Source: Liquidambar formosana (Eukaryota > Streptophyta > Magnoliopsida > Saxifragales > Altingiaceae). Taken from it: a stretch of DNA of 64,000 bases. Made by a program: the position numbers and the translations under genes. The notes under the pieces were generated by a model. That model was given only the letters and a program-made list of their open reading frames with translations. It made no database searches and had not been told where the DNA came from. The DNA lies in contig CM077828.1 in the NCBI GenBank assembly GCA_039720395.1, forward strand, positions 16,404,264 to 16,468,263. Direction: 5' to 3'. Of the stretch, positions 49,301 through 61,007 are shown piece after piece. Positions within the stretch are counted from its first letter, which is position 1, and each line of letters begins with the position of its first letter.

Positions 49301-50779
49301 ATAATAATTCCTTTTGTTGCTATTAAAAAAAAAACAAAAACATATATTCTTAATTCAACTTTGTATTAAGGATTTGACATGCTCATACTCATCAAGAATC
49401 AATTTCTAGGCTCAACATGTTTATATCAACGTAAAGAACAAAACAAAAGGTGCTGTTGATTTGAGATCTAAGGAAAAAACAAGGAAGCTAATTCCAAAAC
49501 CCATGTTACTACTCTTTATAAATTGTTTATTAATAATATGTTAATCCCACGAGGAGGCCACAGAGCAGATTTTTCATTTAGCCCCTGAAAATGGGTTTCA
49601 TGAAAAAAAATTACGTGTGAACTTACATAAACAAATACAATTAAAAGTAGAAACTGGATTTTTATTAAGGAGTTATATTTCAGTTCAATGTCCACTAAAT
49701 GCCTCTTTACAACATATATGCACAAAACAAGACCAAGCAAACACACCAACTCACGTGGTAATCCTGCTGAAAGAACATTTGCGTGTAAATGCTTTTGGGC
49801 ATACTCAGCAGCTAAACGACCTCCATGTCCATCGTAAATTGCAAAATGTGCACATCTGTCAAGGGAAAGAAAAAAAGAAAGAATTAACTCAGAGCTTTCT
49901 TTTCGGAATATACGAAAATATACATTTTTCAATGAACTGAACAAATGAAGTAGTGAGACTTTATAAATGGTACATTAAAAAATGGATGCATAAAATCTAA
50001 TTGTTAAAGGAAAAAAGCAATATTAGAACAAGGCAAAATGTTGAGACCAAGAACAAATCATTTGTCTAATTGACAGTGAACTAACTTGAGTTAGAGCAAC
50101 CTGCGACCCTGTACAATCAAATTGAATTTGTATGAAAAAGAAACCCAAGAGGGCGTGTTCGGACAGTCAATAATTGAATCATCCGACTAATGCAATATAA
50201 TCGAAAATCATCATGGACAAATCTGAACTTGGGAAGTAACAAATCAATAACTGAACCCTTTAAAAGCAACAAAATAAAACACTAAGGTCGGAAGCAAATG
50301 AAAAAAAATGTATCTCATGCTTCACAGATTGTAGCAGATAGCCTTCAATGCATGCATTTCCCCATTACTCAATGTAAAAGGCAATGTCAAAACCATAATA
50401 AAATGAATAAAGAACTGTAAAACCTCAATTTCCCCAGAAAGTCTAAGCCTGCGTCGAGAAGAACAACCCACGCATCCTCCATTGTGTGCCTCGAACCCTT
50501 ATCTTCCGCCGCATCGGCTTCAATCACAAAACCCATTTCGCTAACATTTTGCTTATCTTCAGAGTAACAATTTTCATTCCCCACCTGACTTCCCTTGTTT
50601 CCATCATCCGAAACTTTCGACAACGACGACGCATCCAAAACACTATTTCCTTCTTTCGTCACATTTCCTGCACTTAGTGCTTCGGTTTTCAACTTCTTTA
50701 CTACCAAATCAGAGTCCTCGGAATTGCATTCGCGCTTTAAATTGGGACTTCCACTCATTGCACCTAATGGCAACAACAT
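40390..50779 (-). CDS. Protein phosphatase 2C (Arabidopsis At1g18030 / PP2C 8 type), one frameshift
   Basis: Ten exons: 50779-50424, 49855-49747, 48490-48454, 48350-48306, 47441-47389, 46964-46802, 45014-44931, 41481-41392, 41268-41221 and 40500-40390 (TAA). They encode about 364 residues; Met8 (50758) is an equally plausible start, giving 357. PP2Cs are Mn/Mg-dependent Ser/Thr phosphatases, and this clade resembles animal ILKAP. Metal-site motifs are present: RHTMEDAW, DGHGG (about 127-131), GCDGLW (about 306-311) and RDNCTA (near the end). The N-terminal 80 residues are a variable charged tail. Exon 6 contains one extra base (plus-strand T at about 46949) between VFIAN and VGDAKAV, shifting the frame; all other junctions keep phase. 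This is either an assembly error or a young disabling mutation. Introns carry LINEs, a hAT element and a MITE. Confidence 0.93.
42189..42699 (+). mobile_element. Non-autonomous hAT element, family B, copy 2
   Basis: The element spans 42197-42691 with perfect 8-bp duplications TATTGGAC (42189-42196, 42692-42699). Termini CATGGTTCAAAGTCTC and GAGACTTTGAACCATG are perfect inverted repeats. CpG-containing words (GTCTCG, ACGAGA, CGAGACG) cluster near both ends. The interior is AT-rich, unlike copy 1, which has a GC-rich block. Confidence 0.92.
42879..43308. repeat. Tandem duplication, 223-bp period
   Basis: The segment beginning GCTCCTACCTCGCTAGGAGA (42879) is repeated from 43102 with only a few mismatches. 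At the end of unit 1 a 20-bp piece (CTAACAAGAAGTGCTATCTC) is itself doubled, and unit 2 has it once. Near-identity suggests recent duplication. It lies within the LINE-derived stretch of PP2C intron 7. Confidence 0.9.
43961..44490 (-). mobile_element. L1-type LINE 3' end
   Basis: The T run at 43961-43981 is a minus-strand poly-A tail. Coding remnants at 44490-44227 include FFLANLILKLL and WKSKVPFRVQVFVWTVTLKRV, equivalent to the zf-RVT region of the copies at 8262 and 22334. The tail directly faces the poly-A of the plus-strand LINE at 43942, so the two elements are tail to tail. No target duplication was identified. Confidence 0.8.
46020..46375. repeat. GGAATGG-rich MITE-like sequence
   Basis: Left AGGAATGGAATGGGAGTGGG is loosely inverted on the right as CATTCCATTCCCTCCTTCA. 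The interior has repeated GGAATG words and GGCTATTCC palindromes. Ends and target duplication are not defined. It lies in PP2C intron 6. Confidence 0.45.
48772..48950 (+). mobile_element. LINE 3' terminal fragment
   Basis: The sequence ends TTTATTAATAAAATTTTCCT...TGTTGTTC plus poly-A (48928-48950), as the 3' ends of the other L1-type copies do. Coding content is negligible. It lies in PP2C intron 2. Confidence 0.65.
49106..49343 (+). mobile_element. LINE 3' terminal fragment
   Basis: TTTGGGCTCTTTCCTCTAAG and GATTGGAGGGCTGTTTGTAG closely parallel 23065-23150 in the LINE at 22334-23266. The tail CCTTTTGTTGCTATTAAAAA closes it. It is a second 5'-truncated copy in the same PP2C intron. Confidence 0.75.
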
Positions 50780-52037
50780 GAACAGTTACAGCGACGGCGA
50801 TTGAGCGAACAAAAAACTGTTTGGTTGCTGAAAGTAGGAAGAAGAAAGGGGGGAAAAACTCAAAATTTTGAATCTTGAGAAAATTTTCTCTATCTGGGGA
50901 CCAAAAAACAACATAAAACAAGAGATCCCCAAAATTTTATTCTCTCTTTCTTTTCTCCTGTTTTCTCGGCAACGAAGCAGAAAGCAAATGATGGAAGGAA
51001 GAGATAAAATAGACTGGATTCAGATGAAAATACATACCTGTATTGATCAAAAACCCTAGATTATAGCAGTTAAACCCCAGCTGTGGTTAACGGTGAAGGG
51101 GGTTAACAGGATGTAGATTCGTGCATCCCATACAAGAGTCCAGATCTTCTGTCCCCGTTCCGTGTCTCCCTTCTGTGGCACCCCAGTAAATAGCGCCACG
51201 TGTTGGGGATAAACTCAACTTAAACGTTGTCACTCTTGCCGTCATCTCTATCGTGTTTTTTTTCCCTTGAATGAAAAATGAAAATGGAGGTCCTCTCTAC
51301 TGCCGATTCCGTATTATCTCCAATACCCGTCACTTTTCCGGTGAAGAACCTCCGGTAATCACCATCAATTTTCTGGCGAAAACTCCATGAATTCCGACGA
51401 GCTTATTTGGGTAAGTCGTCTTCTTCTTCTAAAACCCATATCCTCCAACGCCTCCATTGAAACCCAAGTTATTAATATTTCTAAACCCCATTACTGTCCA
51501 ACTCTACTGTCCTTTTTTCACACAACAACGTAACCCAAAATAAAAAATAATTATAAAAATAATGAGTCACAGAGTCACAGAGAGAAGGGGTCTTCTTCTT
51601 CTTCCCCTGTACTTGGGGTTGAGATTATGGCTATATGGAGAGCAAGGGAAGGTGGTGGTTGTACTTGGGTTTGAAAGAGGGGAAGAAGAAAAAGGAAAAT
51701 GTGTGTAGGCCAGATCTGTGTCAAATCTGAAAATGGTGGCCCTGGAAGGTGATGGCCTGGGTGGTCGACTGGCGTCTGATTGGGACAGAAGATCCGCACT
51801 CTTACTTGCTTCGTGTTCCGCCTCTCGCGGCGGATACACTCGCTGAACATGGTTTCATTCTCCTGTGCGTGGAGCAATAAAATTACAACTAAAGACTTTT
51901 CCTGTTTTTCCAGTTAATCAATTAACATCTCCCCCATCATCCCCCTCTGGTGACATGGGCTACTATCCACACGGCATGCTTCTGGATAAAAACGGAGTTG
52001 AGATCGTAACCTTAAAACTTTGCTTGTATATCATTCT
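50780..52037. other. PP2C upstream region
   Basis: The first few hundred bases are likely PP2C leader and promoter. Beyond them is a possible lone start exon on the plus strand (51387-51410, described among the findings). The minus-strand frames at 51567-51877 are CT-rich with no recognised domain. Confidence 0.45.
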
Positions 52038-52362
52038 AATTTTGACTTTTTTAAGATTTAAGAAAAATATAAAAAGTTTTTATTAAAATTTTCCATATTA
52101 TCCACTAAAAAAACGTTATTTTAAACAATTTTATATAACAAAATTTTTTCAAAATTTATCGTTTAAATAGATTTTTTGTTTATTTACCATTTTTGTTTCA
52201 TTTTTTTGTACCAAAAAATCAATTTAAATTATAAATTTTAGAAAAATTTTATTTTACAAAGTTGTTCAAAATGATATTTTATAATGGACTACGCAAACAC
52301 TTTTTATAAAAACCTTTTATATATTTTTAAAACTTTAAAAAATCAAAATTAATAGGGTTTAC
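52038..52362. repeat. Foldback element, family C, copy 2
   Basis: Arms of about 150 bp: TTTTTTAAGATTTAAGAAAA ...TTTAAATAGATTTTTTG on the left mirrors CAATTTAAATTATAAATTTT ...ATATATTTTTAAAACTTTAA on the right. Both arms are present, unlike copy 1 at 18270. Very AT-rich. Confidence 0.75.
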
Positions 52363-53983
52363 CAACAAAGTTTTGGGTTGCAATAACCGGACCCGGATAA
52401 AAACTTGTGTATGACCGTGATGTGATAATGTGATATATCACATGCCAAATAATGGATATGTCAATAATCAAGATTAACATGTATTTGCGGTCTTTTTTTT
52501 TATATTATTATTAGAGCAATGCTAATTGATTCATTTTTAAAACCCATCCATACACTAGTAGGGTGTGTGTTGATGTGATATCAAATGCCTTAGAACACAT
52601 GGGTATGAGTAGGTCTGCAAGTAAACAAAGTTGTTAGAGAATCAATCGCAAACAAATTTTGGTAAAAGCTCGTTTGAGACCTTAGAATTTAGGCTCGTTT
52701 AGTAAATGCGTGAAGTCCAAACAAACCCAAGTTCAAATTGATAAGGTTGTGAGCAAGCTTGTTTAAAACTCGTGAATTAGACTTGATAAAAATATTACTA
52801 ATATTATTATTAATTTACTATATCAACTAACATTTAAAATACATATATTTGTAGTGCATTTGGATAAAAGATTTGCAAGATGCATTTAGATTAAAATGGA
52901 ATTTCAATGTCAAATTATGATAGCAACAATAATAGCGAATGAGGTTAAAATCCCATCATAATTCAAATCCCTCTTACAAATCTTTCATTCAGACGCACCG
53001 TTAATGAATTTTGTCCTATAAAGATGCAAAAGTTTTCAGCCGTTTGTGAATGAGCTCAATTATGACTCATTTGTTTATTAAACAAACAAAGTTCAAACAA
53101 ATCAAAGTTTGACTCAACTCAGTTTGACTCATAACAAGTTCGGCCCAAGATTAAATAATCTATCTTATAAACAAGGTTAAATAATCTATCTTATAAACAA
53201 GGGAAGCTCAAACAATCCAAAACTAAACTCAGCTTTTCACCACTCACCACATGAGTTTTAAAGATGGGTCAAGGTTAATGATTATTTTCATTTTTTCAGT
53301 TCGTGATGCCAAATCACTGGACAAAGTGCATGTGAAATCACTGGACAAAGTGCATGTGAAATAAAAGGACTACATGTACCAAAAAGAATTAGTCAAGCGC
53401 AAAGCATCTCGAACCTCATGATACCAAAAAATGAAAGAAAAAGGTTTGTGATGCCAATTCAACTTAATAACGTGGTATCACTGTTAGGAACAGATTTTGT
53501 CCAAGCAACATGTTACAGATTTTTTCCAAAGCAACTTGACCAGTTCGTGCATGTTGATAGGACCAGAGGAGCTTAATGCATTTGACACTTTGACAGACTT
53601 GGCACTCATGGACTGGAGTTTGCTTGGGTTTTGAATGAGATATGGTCACAGGCACAGGATTGACATTTAAGAAAAGCACCATCTGAATTTAATCATCTCT
53701 CGGGAAAATAACTAAAATGTGTATTACAATGGTGCTTGATTCTAGTGTGAAACATTGTACATGAGCCCCACAATCTCCCACCCCCCCGCGGCGGGGCCCA
53801 AAATCAAAAACAAAACAACAAAGACAGGGCAAACACAAACACAAACAAAAACAAAACAACAAAAATAGGGCCTACACCTAACTGTGATCAATTGCAACCC
53901 CAGCAAGTTAAAATTGCCAAGAAAGACAAATTTCCAAAGAACCAAAGAGAATGCAATATCAGGATGACAATAGAAGTGATGTA
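52363..53983. other. Intergenic sequence downstream of TBL gene
   Basis: No gene seen. Minor tandem doublings occur at about 53152-53205 (27-bp unit) and 53312-53362 (about 24-bp unit, ending GTGCATGTGAAAT). TBL 3' UTR probably occupies the right end. Confidence 0.5.
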
Positions 53984-56900
53984 TCAGTTTCGAAGCTTAA
54001 TATTATTTAGATGTGCAATAAACAAGTCATTCCAAGTGTCTGTAATTCCTGGTAAGCACCAGTGCATGCAATCATCGTGTTTCTTTCCACCAGCTGTAGA
54101 CGGATGGGCATCTGCTCTAAACTCACTCATGTGGGTTATGTCCAAAATATGGAAACCAGACCCCTCAAGGGCCTTGTACAGGTGCTGGTTCACCAGGCGT
54201 GCCTCCACATTTGTTCCATTATTCTTCAATGAGAAGAGTTCTTCAACCTGAAAGGGGAAACCTCAACTTAAATTTTTTGATATAGAAGTAGCAATACCAT
54301 CAAATTACATGTCACAGAAGAGACAGTGAATCGATAAAACAAGCATGGACGGGATTGCTACTAATAATGCTCAACCAGAATGTAAGTTCCCCCCAAATTA
54401 ACCAGCTATTATGTTCGATAAAATATGAAAACAGAGAATAAGACATACCTGCTCTGGCAACAAAGGCTGTAGACGTTGACAAGAACCACCAGTGGTCCCA
54501 ATCGCCTCCTTCAAAATGTCTAGGGGATTGTGTACGGAAAAACTTGATTGCGCCCGGCTGCATTCTTCTCGCCAGGAATGATATCTATCATAATAATGTG
54601 CTTGCAAATTGAGCAAATTAACACATCATTAAATACAGTGAAGATGTGCTTAGTAACAATATAACTTCTTGTCACTATCAGGATTTTTCATCATTAGTGT
54701 TCATGAGAAGCAGATAAATGGCTCCCACGAGGGATCTGCATTGTGACATATAGGATCACTACCAGATTTGGAGCATGCGATTTTATCCTGATATTTTAGA
54801 CAGTGGACATGTTTTTTGGCCAAAAAAAAATAAAATGGGGTGGGACAGACAATGTCATTGAACATACAAAATTATCCATCATGGTGCTCTTGGTAGTAAA
54901 TTCTCCAACTGTAGGTCCATCCAGTGGTGGGTCCAGCACCACTGAATATGTGCCATGTGATCAGTTATGGTGCTTAGTAATACATGCATATGGATGTAAT
55001 ATCCCAAAGAGAAAAAGAGATACAAATGTTTAAATAATGTAATCAAGACCTCAAGCAATGTGTCAAAAAGTCATTCCACAATGCCTAGTTCAACTACTTG
55101 GGATTAGAATACCAATTTTGCTTTGCCATTCCAGCTGACAGGTGGAGATTCATAACAAAGTTTATTATATTCATTTTAAACAGTCAAACAATGACTTAAC
55201 ACTTGTTTTAGAATGCGCAGACCTGCACATTCTGCAACTTTTAGGAGATTTATTTAGACCAGTTTGCTAAAATCCATTAGCGGTCTAACCTTAAGACACT
55301 AGGGGTACAGGGGACATGAACTATTGGCAGTGCCATACCATGTGGTTTAGAACCATGTCCAGGCCAACATCAGGAGGTAGTGGAGGGATCACAGGCAGAC
55401 CCTTTTCAAAGAAAAGCATGGGTGAATTTACTGGGTCAAATTTTGAAGGAGCCCACCACCTAAAAATAAGAGCAAGAAAAGCAGACAAGGAGTTAGCAAA
55501 ATCTTCTCGAATATTAAAAATTGTTCAATATATGAACACAAACAAATATTTCACATCAACATGAAACTAGCAATTGTGGCCAAATATACACATCATTAAA
55601 AGAGATATTAACTAGATCAGGTGTCACTTGTCATACATAAGGGGTGCTAGCCACACACTCAATTGAACAGGTGTGTATAAATTGATGCAATGACAGTAAG
55701 AAAATGACTCCACCACTTAGACCCCACTTAGAGCCCAGAACAGGAAGGGTCTGATCCCAACTGACTGGGCACTTTTGTCCCACCACAATAGGTTCATATT
55801 CCTCACATGATTTAAAGCTCTATTAGGCCAGCATTTGACCACCCAATATCAACAATCCCAATTCACTAAGCATTTAGCAATATGCATGCACTTGCCACCA
55901 TTTTTTTTTTTTTTGACGAAGTAATTATAATGCACTTGACACCATTATAAAGAAAATAAAAATGCAGCGTTCAATTTGGGACCAAGGGCATCAATACAGT
56001 CTACTCTAAATGATATGGAGTTCCATGAGAAATATATATATATATTACCAGTGTCCCGTGTTAAAGATAAGAATATCATGGAAGCTTGGAGCCTTTGCCC
56101 ATGTACCATCTGGAATGTCAACATCAACTCTGAAACCCACTTTATATCCAAGAGATTCTAGCACACCACCATTTGCATTGGCAGACCACCTATGTAAAAT
56201 AGAAGTGAGCAAGTCTCCATCAGATGCAACCAAAATATAAAATAGCTTACATAGTGGTATCTAATGTAGACCAAATAAAGAACTAAACCACTAAGAAATC
56301 AAACAAACTTCCAAAACTAGATCCAACAAATATCATTAACTTAATACAGAACTATTACGCTGCAAGGCTCTGTGGTTTATAACTCCGTTCCATTTTTTAT
56401 GTGCATTACCTCAACCCTTAATGCTATCGCATGTTTTCCTTGTTTCTTAACACATCGGTCAATAGCTCACAGTTCGTTGATGCTTCTTGGAATGATGGAA
56501 ACAAGCAAATCCTGAGGCATACCTCTACTTCGACCACTACACCCTAATTCTATAGGCAGCATCCTCCTCTATAATTCCATCCTTGCTTATATTTGATCCG
56601 GTGGTTTGAGGTATCTCCTGATTATCATCTAGAAACTTTATCTCCTTGTATATACATACTAAGTTGCATTCCATATTCCTCTCTTAAATACATCTCTTTA
56701 ACATGTGGGTGTTTACAAGGTGATCAGTCTTTGTGGCGTGGAAGGAGTATTAAGAAACACCACATCACACACAAGCAATATAAACAGAGCATTATATTAC
56801 ACACAAGAAGCCAAATCATTTGTATAGTACAAATAATGACAAGCACATTGCGGTACGTATGAGTACCTAAGGTAGACAATGCAATACATAGGCCAAAAAG

Positions 56901-59900
56901 AACGCAAGATGAATGGTGAAGAAGCATTCATATAGTTTTGTTTTTATATATTTATTTATGAAGTAAGATATGTATTAACAACAAAAGGCTTACTCCAAGT
57001 ACATAAAGAGATATACAATAACTAAACAAAGACCCCTTAAAATTTTAGGGAATCCACAAAAAGTATAAAAGAGGGCCATTAGTTCGAAGTTAAGGCTTTG
57101 TTAAATTGTATATTTTTCCTATTGAAGTCTTTGATAAAACATGATAGAATTTGATATGGGAGAAAAACAGAGCACCATGCACATAGTTACATTACTTACA
57201 TACATATGCGTACACTTCATACATCCATCCATCCATGCATGCATGCATAAATACATACATATATATATTTATACATATAGGTATACGCAAGGTCTTAAAT
57301 ATCCATATCGATGGTCCAAAAATAAGGATAGATCGGATATATCGATGGATATATCGGAAATACCGATATTGATTTACAGATATGATAGATATTATTAGTT
57401 AAACACGGATATTTTTATTAAAACTCTTGGAAACAATGATTTAGACTCTAATACACAATCTAGCATCAAAATATTACAATTTAAATGTGAATAATACAAG
57501 TATGAGTTGTGTAGGATATAAACAGTGTGATACGCTGAGAAAATAAATAATAGAAATTTATGCAAATTCAACATCCAAATGTCACACGATATTAAAATTT
57601 GTAAATATATATCATTTACACAAGAATAAATCAATACACCAGTAGATTAATGTTATACACCAAGAAGTAATTAAAAAAATGATATCAATAATAATAATAA
57701 TTATTATAACCCCAAGAAAAGCACTTAAAGTGGTTCACGTGAAGGCTGGCTGCCATTTGTTTAATAAAATAGGAGGTGCTTGGTAAAAGACAAATGGGAG
57801 GCAAAGAAAAAGTTGGGAGTCTAATCATCACGTGATGATTGATCCCTTTTTTTTTTGTTTTTAAAATCTCCAATCCCTTTTATTTTGCTTAACTTGTATA
57901 AGTTATAACCTTTTTTCTCTGACCAAAAGAAAACTATTATAAAAAGCCCATTCACTGAGCCCTAAATTAGGGCTTGAGTGCTTGACCACTCGACAAAACA
58001 AGTGCTGGCTTGCCGCCATGGCTGGAGGTTTGACTGATGATGATGGTGGCAGCTAGTAGTCCCATGATGACGACAACAGTGACAATGAGGAAGACAACAA
58101 CAGCACATATGAGAGCACCAGGTATGTTGGGGCAGTCTTCTTCTTATTCTTCTTCTTCAACAGCGATGGCGACGGCACAAACCACCACATCCTCCTCCTC
58201 TTCTTCTTCTTCTTCTCCCTCTCCTTAAATTTGTTAGAAAATTTCTCAAAATTTGCACCAACAAAGGAAGATAAATCAACTAATATCGCTGATATATCGA
58301 CTGATATCGCCGATATATCATCGATTTTCAAACAAAATCCAGCGAAAAATACCGAATATATTGTGATATTATCGATATTTGTCGATATATCTGAAAATAT
58401 CGTTCGAAATTTTGCTAGAACGATAACATAGAGGAAAATCGTATCGGGGGTCACTGATACACTGATATATCACCGATATAGTCGATTTTTAAAACCATGG
58501 GTATACGAAGATGAATATGCATAGGGGCATTGTAGTATCCAAATATTAAAAGGTCTGGCAACCCCGAGATTGCATGGATTCCTCTATATATCATTATATC
58601 TAAAGTGCAATACCCACATACTGCACAATTTGTTGTTATACTGCAATATGTGTTGTCATCATTGCTGCGGTACTGTAGAATTCATGTGATCAAATGAGAT
58701 TGTCTTTAGAGCTAATGGAATTTACTAAAATCACCTTACATTTTGACTGAGAGTAAGATCCTCACAGTAATTGAAACAAACTTATCATTTTCCTTCATCT
58801 TGATAATTTATTATTATTATTATTTTTTTGGATAACTGGGGAACCATCCCACAAAAGGGCCCTTTGGACCCACCCATGGAACCTAAAACCCCCCCCCCTC
58901 CTCCCTGGGAGACTAGCGCAACAAGCCACTGCCACGCCCCCCACTTAAATCTTGGGTTGTCCTAGTGAGGAATCGAATCCATGACCGTGTGCCTAACCAC
59001 ACAATCACAAGTTCGCCCTTACCAACTAGGCTACCCAAGGGAGGGATCATTCATCTTGATAAATGTTTTTCCTTTCTCTTTCTTGTTCAATCAAAACTTC
59101 CGAGTGAAAGTTATTCCTAATAATTTTCTTACTGCAAAATTCTTCAATAGCAAATTACATGAAAATGTATAGTTTATTAAAAAAAATTCGCAGTACTAAT
59201 GAAATATGTACCCTATTTAACATGTTATACATGAAATGAAAATTCAGTAACTACCTAGTTGCCTAGGGAACTAATATGGCCATTGCAAATGTTAAGCTAG
59301 TCCTTTGACAACTATTTTTTTTTTTATAAGCCCTTTGACAACTATGCTTATCACTTATCAGTGTCGCCAAAAATCTAGACCAAAAGAGTCTTCTTATCCA
59401 ACTAGTATTATGTTATCATGTTATCTGACGCTCCAGCAATAATTTTGGGAAACTCATAAAATACCTCATCTATTTTATTTCATATAAATTTTTCATATTA
59501 AATTCTAGTGTTAGATGCTTATTGCTCCTTTTCCTGCATTACAAACTATTTTATAAATTAAAATATTCAAGTCTTTTCATATCCAAAACTTATCTCAATT
59601 TAGACCAATAGATTAGAGATTTTGTTCAAGAAAATTAAAAGTCTGTCTTGTGTTCACAGTTCTGAAATGAGAGCTACACCAACTATCAAAATTCCTGCAA
59701 CTAAAGTCAATACAAAAGCTAGTTCAAATGCTCATGCCTGAATAAATAAACCGACTTCAGACACTAAGCCTCTAATGCTTTCGGCATAGTGCACTTCAGC
59801 CACACCATTCATCCTTACTCTTATTTAACACACACCTCGCTCCTCAGAATTTGATCAAGGATTTCAAAAATCTGCTTCTAAGATTACCAGAAGTCCTTTT

Positions 59901-60936
59901 TGTTTTATTGAGAATGACAATCATTATTAGATTAGTCAACTAATCATAACCAAGATTAGCAATGCGACAATAGTTAATGAACTAGCAAAAGTCTAATAAA
60001 TTTCAAACACACCATTTTACAATTATATGACATTATCAATTGTTATAGTAAATGTATAAGCCATGTTTGTTCTAGTTTCTAATGCATCCTAATTCACATA
60101 AAACAGCATATCGAATCTAATCCATTGGAAAAGTTAAACCCATAAAAATTCAACATACAGATCAACTTAATTTTCCATTTTTCCCCAAAACCAAAAACGT
60201 GAAGAGACAACAAGGAATGCATAAGTGACTAACAGTAAACGGATGGCTTCATAAAACATCAATTAACTAGAACATTAGCACAACAAGCATTGCTCACCTA
60301 CCATAACGCGCCAAGAGATTTGTTCGATGATATGCAATTGTAAGGTTATACTGAAGAAATGTAAACCCACGATCAGCCCCAGCAGGACGCCATTTTTTCA
60401 CTTCACTGGACACTTGTCTCAGAGTGCAAAAAAGAGAAACAAACATATTCCTATTTAAAGAATCCCCAACAAACCCTGCACTGTTGAACATTCATAAGGT
60501 CTACACACACACCAAAAAAAAAAAAAAAAAAAGGCATGATTCCTTAGTATAAACAAATTTGCAAGGAACACAAATCGTATAGTTCCAAATCGCACATGTA
60601 CATGCACAGCTGTGGATTTAGCTTGCAATTGCATGAATACCCATGAATAATGAGTTTTCTACATTATCTATACAATTAACCACCGTTTGGTTGCTGAGAA
60701 AACAAAGGAAAAGAACAACAAAGAAAACTAATAATTAGTCTTCTGCGTTCCCTTTTTTTTTTTTTTTTTTTTGGTTTCCAAGCATGAAAAGTGAAAACTC
60801 AACTCACTAGTCACTGGTTGTACTAGAATTAGTTAAAAACGAAAATTTTAAGTTTCAAAATATCATATCTTTGCCCTTTTCGTACATTTTCTCAGCAACC
60901 AAACAGAGATATTCGAGCACGCCAAGGACTATTCAA

Positions 60937-61007
<71 letters not shown>

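Noticed and set aside
51567..51877. Two overlapping minus-strand frames (90 and 100 residues) upstream of PP2C
   Set aside because: CT-rich sequence giving Pro/Ser/Thr-rich translations in two frames equally; no exon or promoter support.
52610..53280. Sequence with repeated AAACAAAC and GAGCTC-type words suggesting a decayed DNA transposon
   Set aside because: No definable termini or duplication by eye; left as intergenic.
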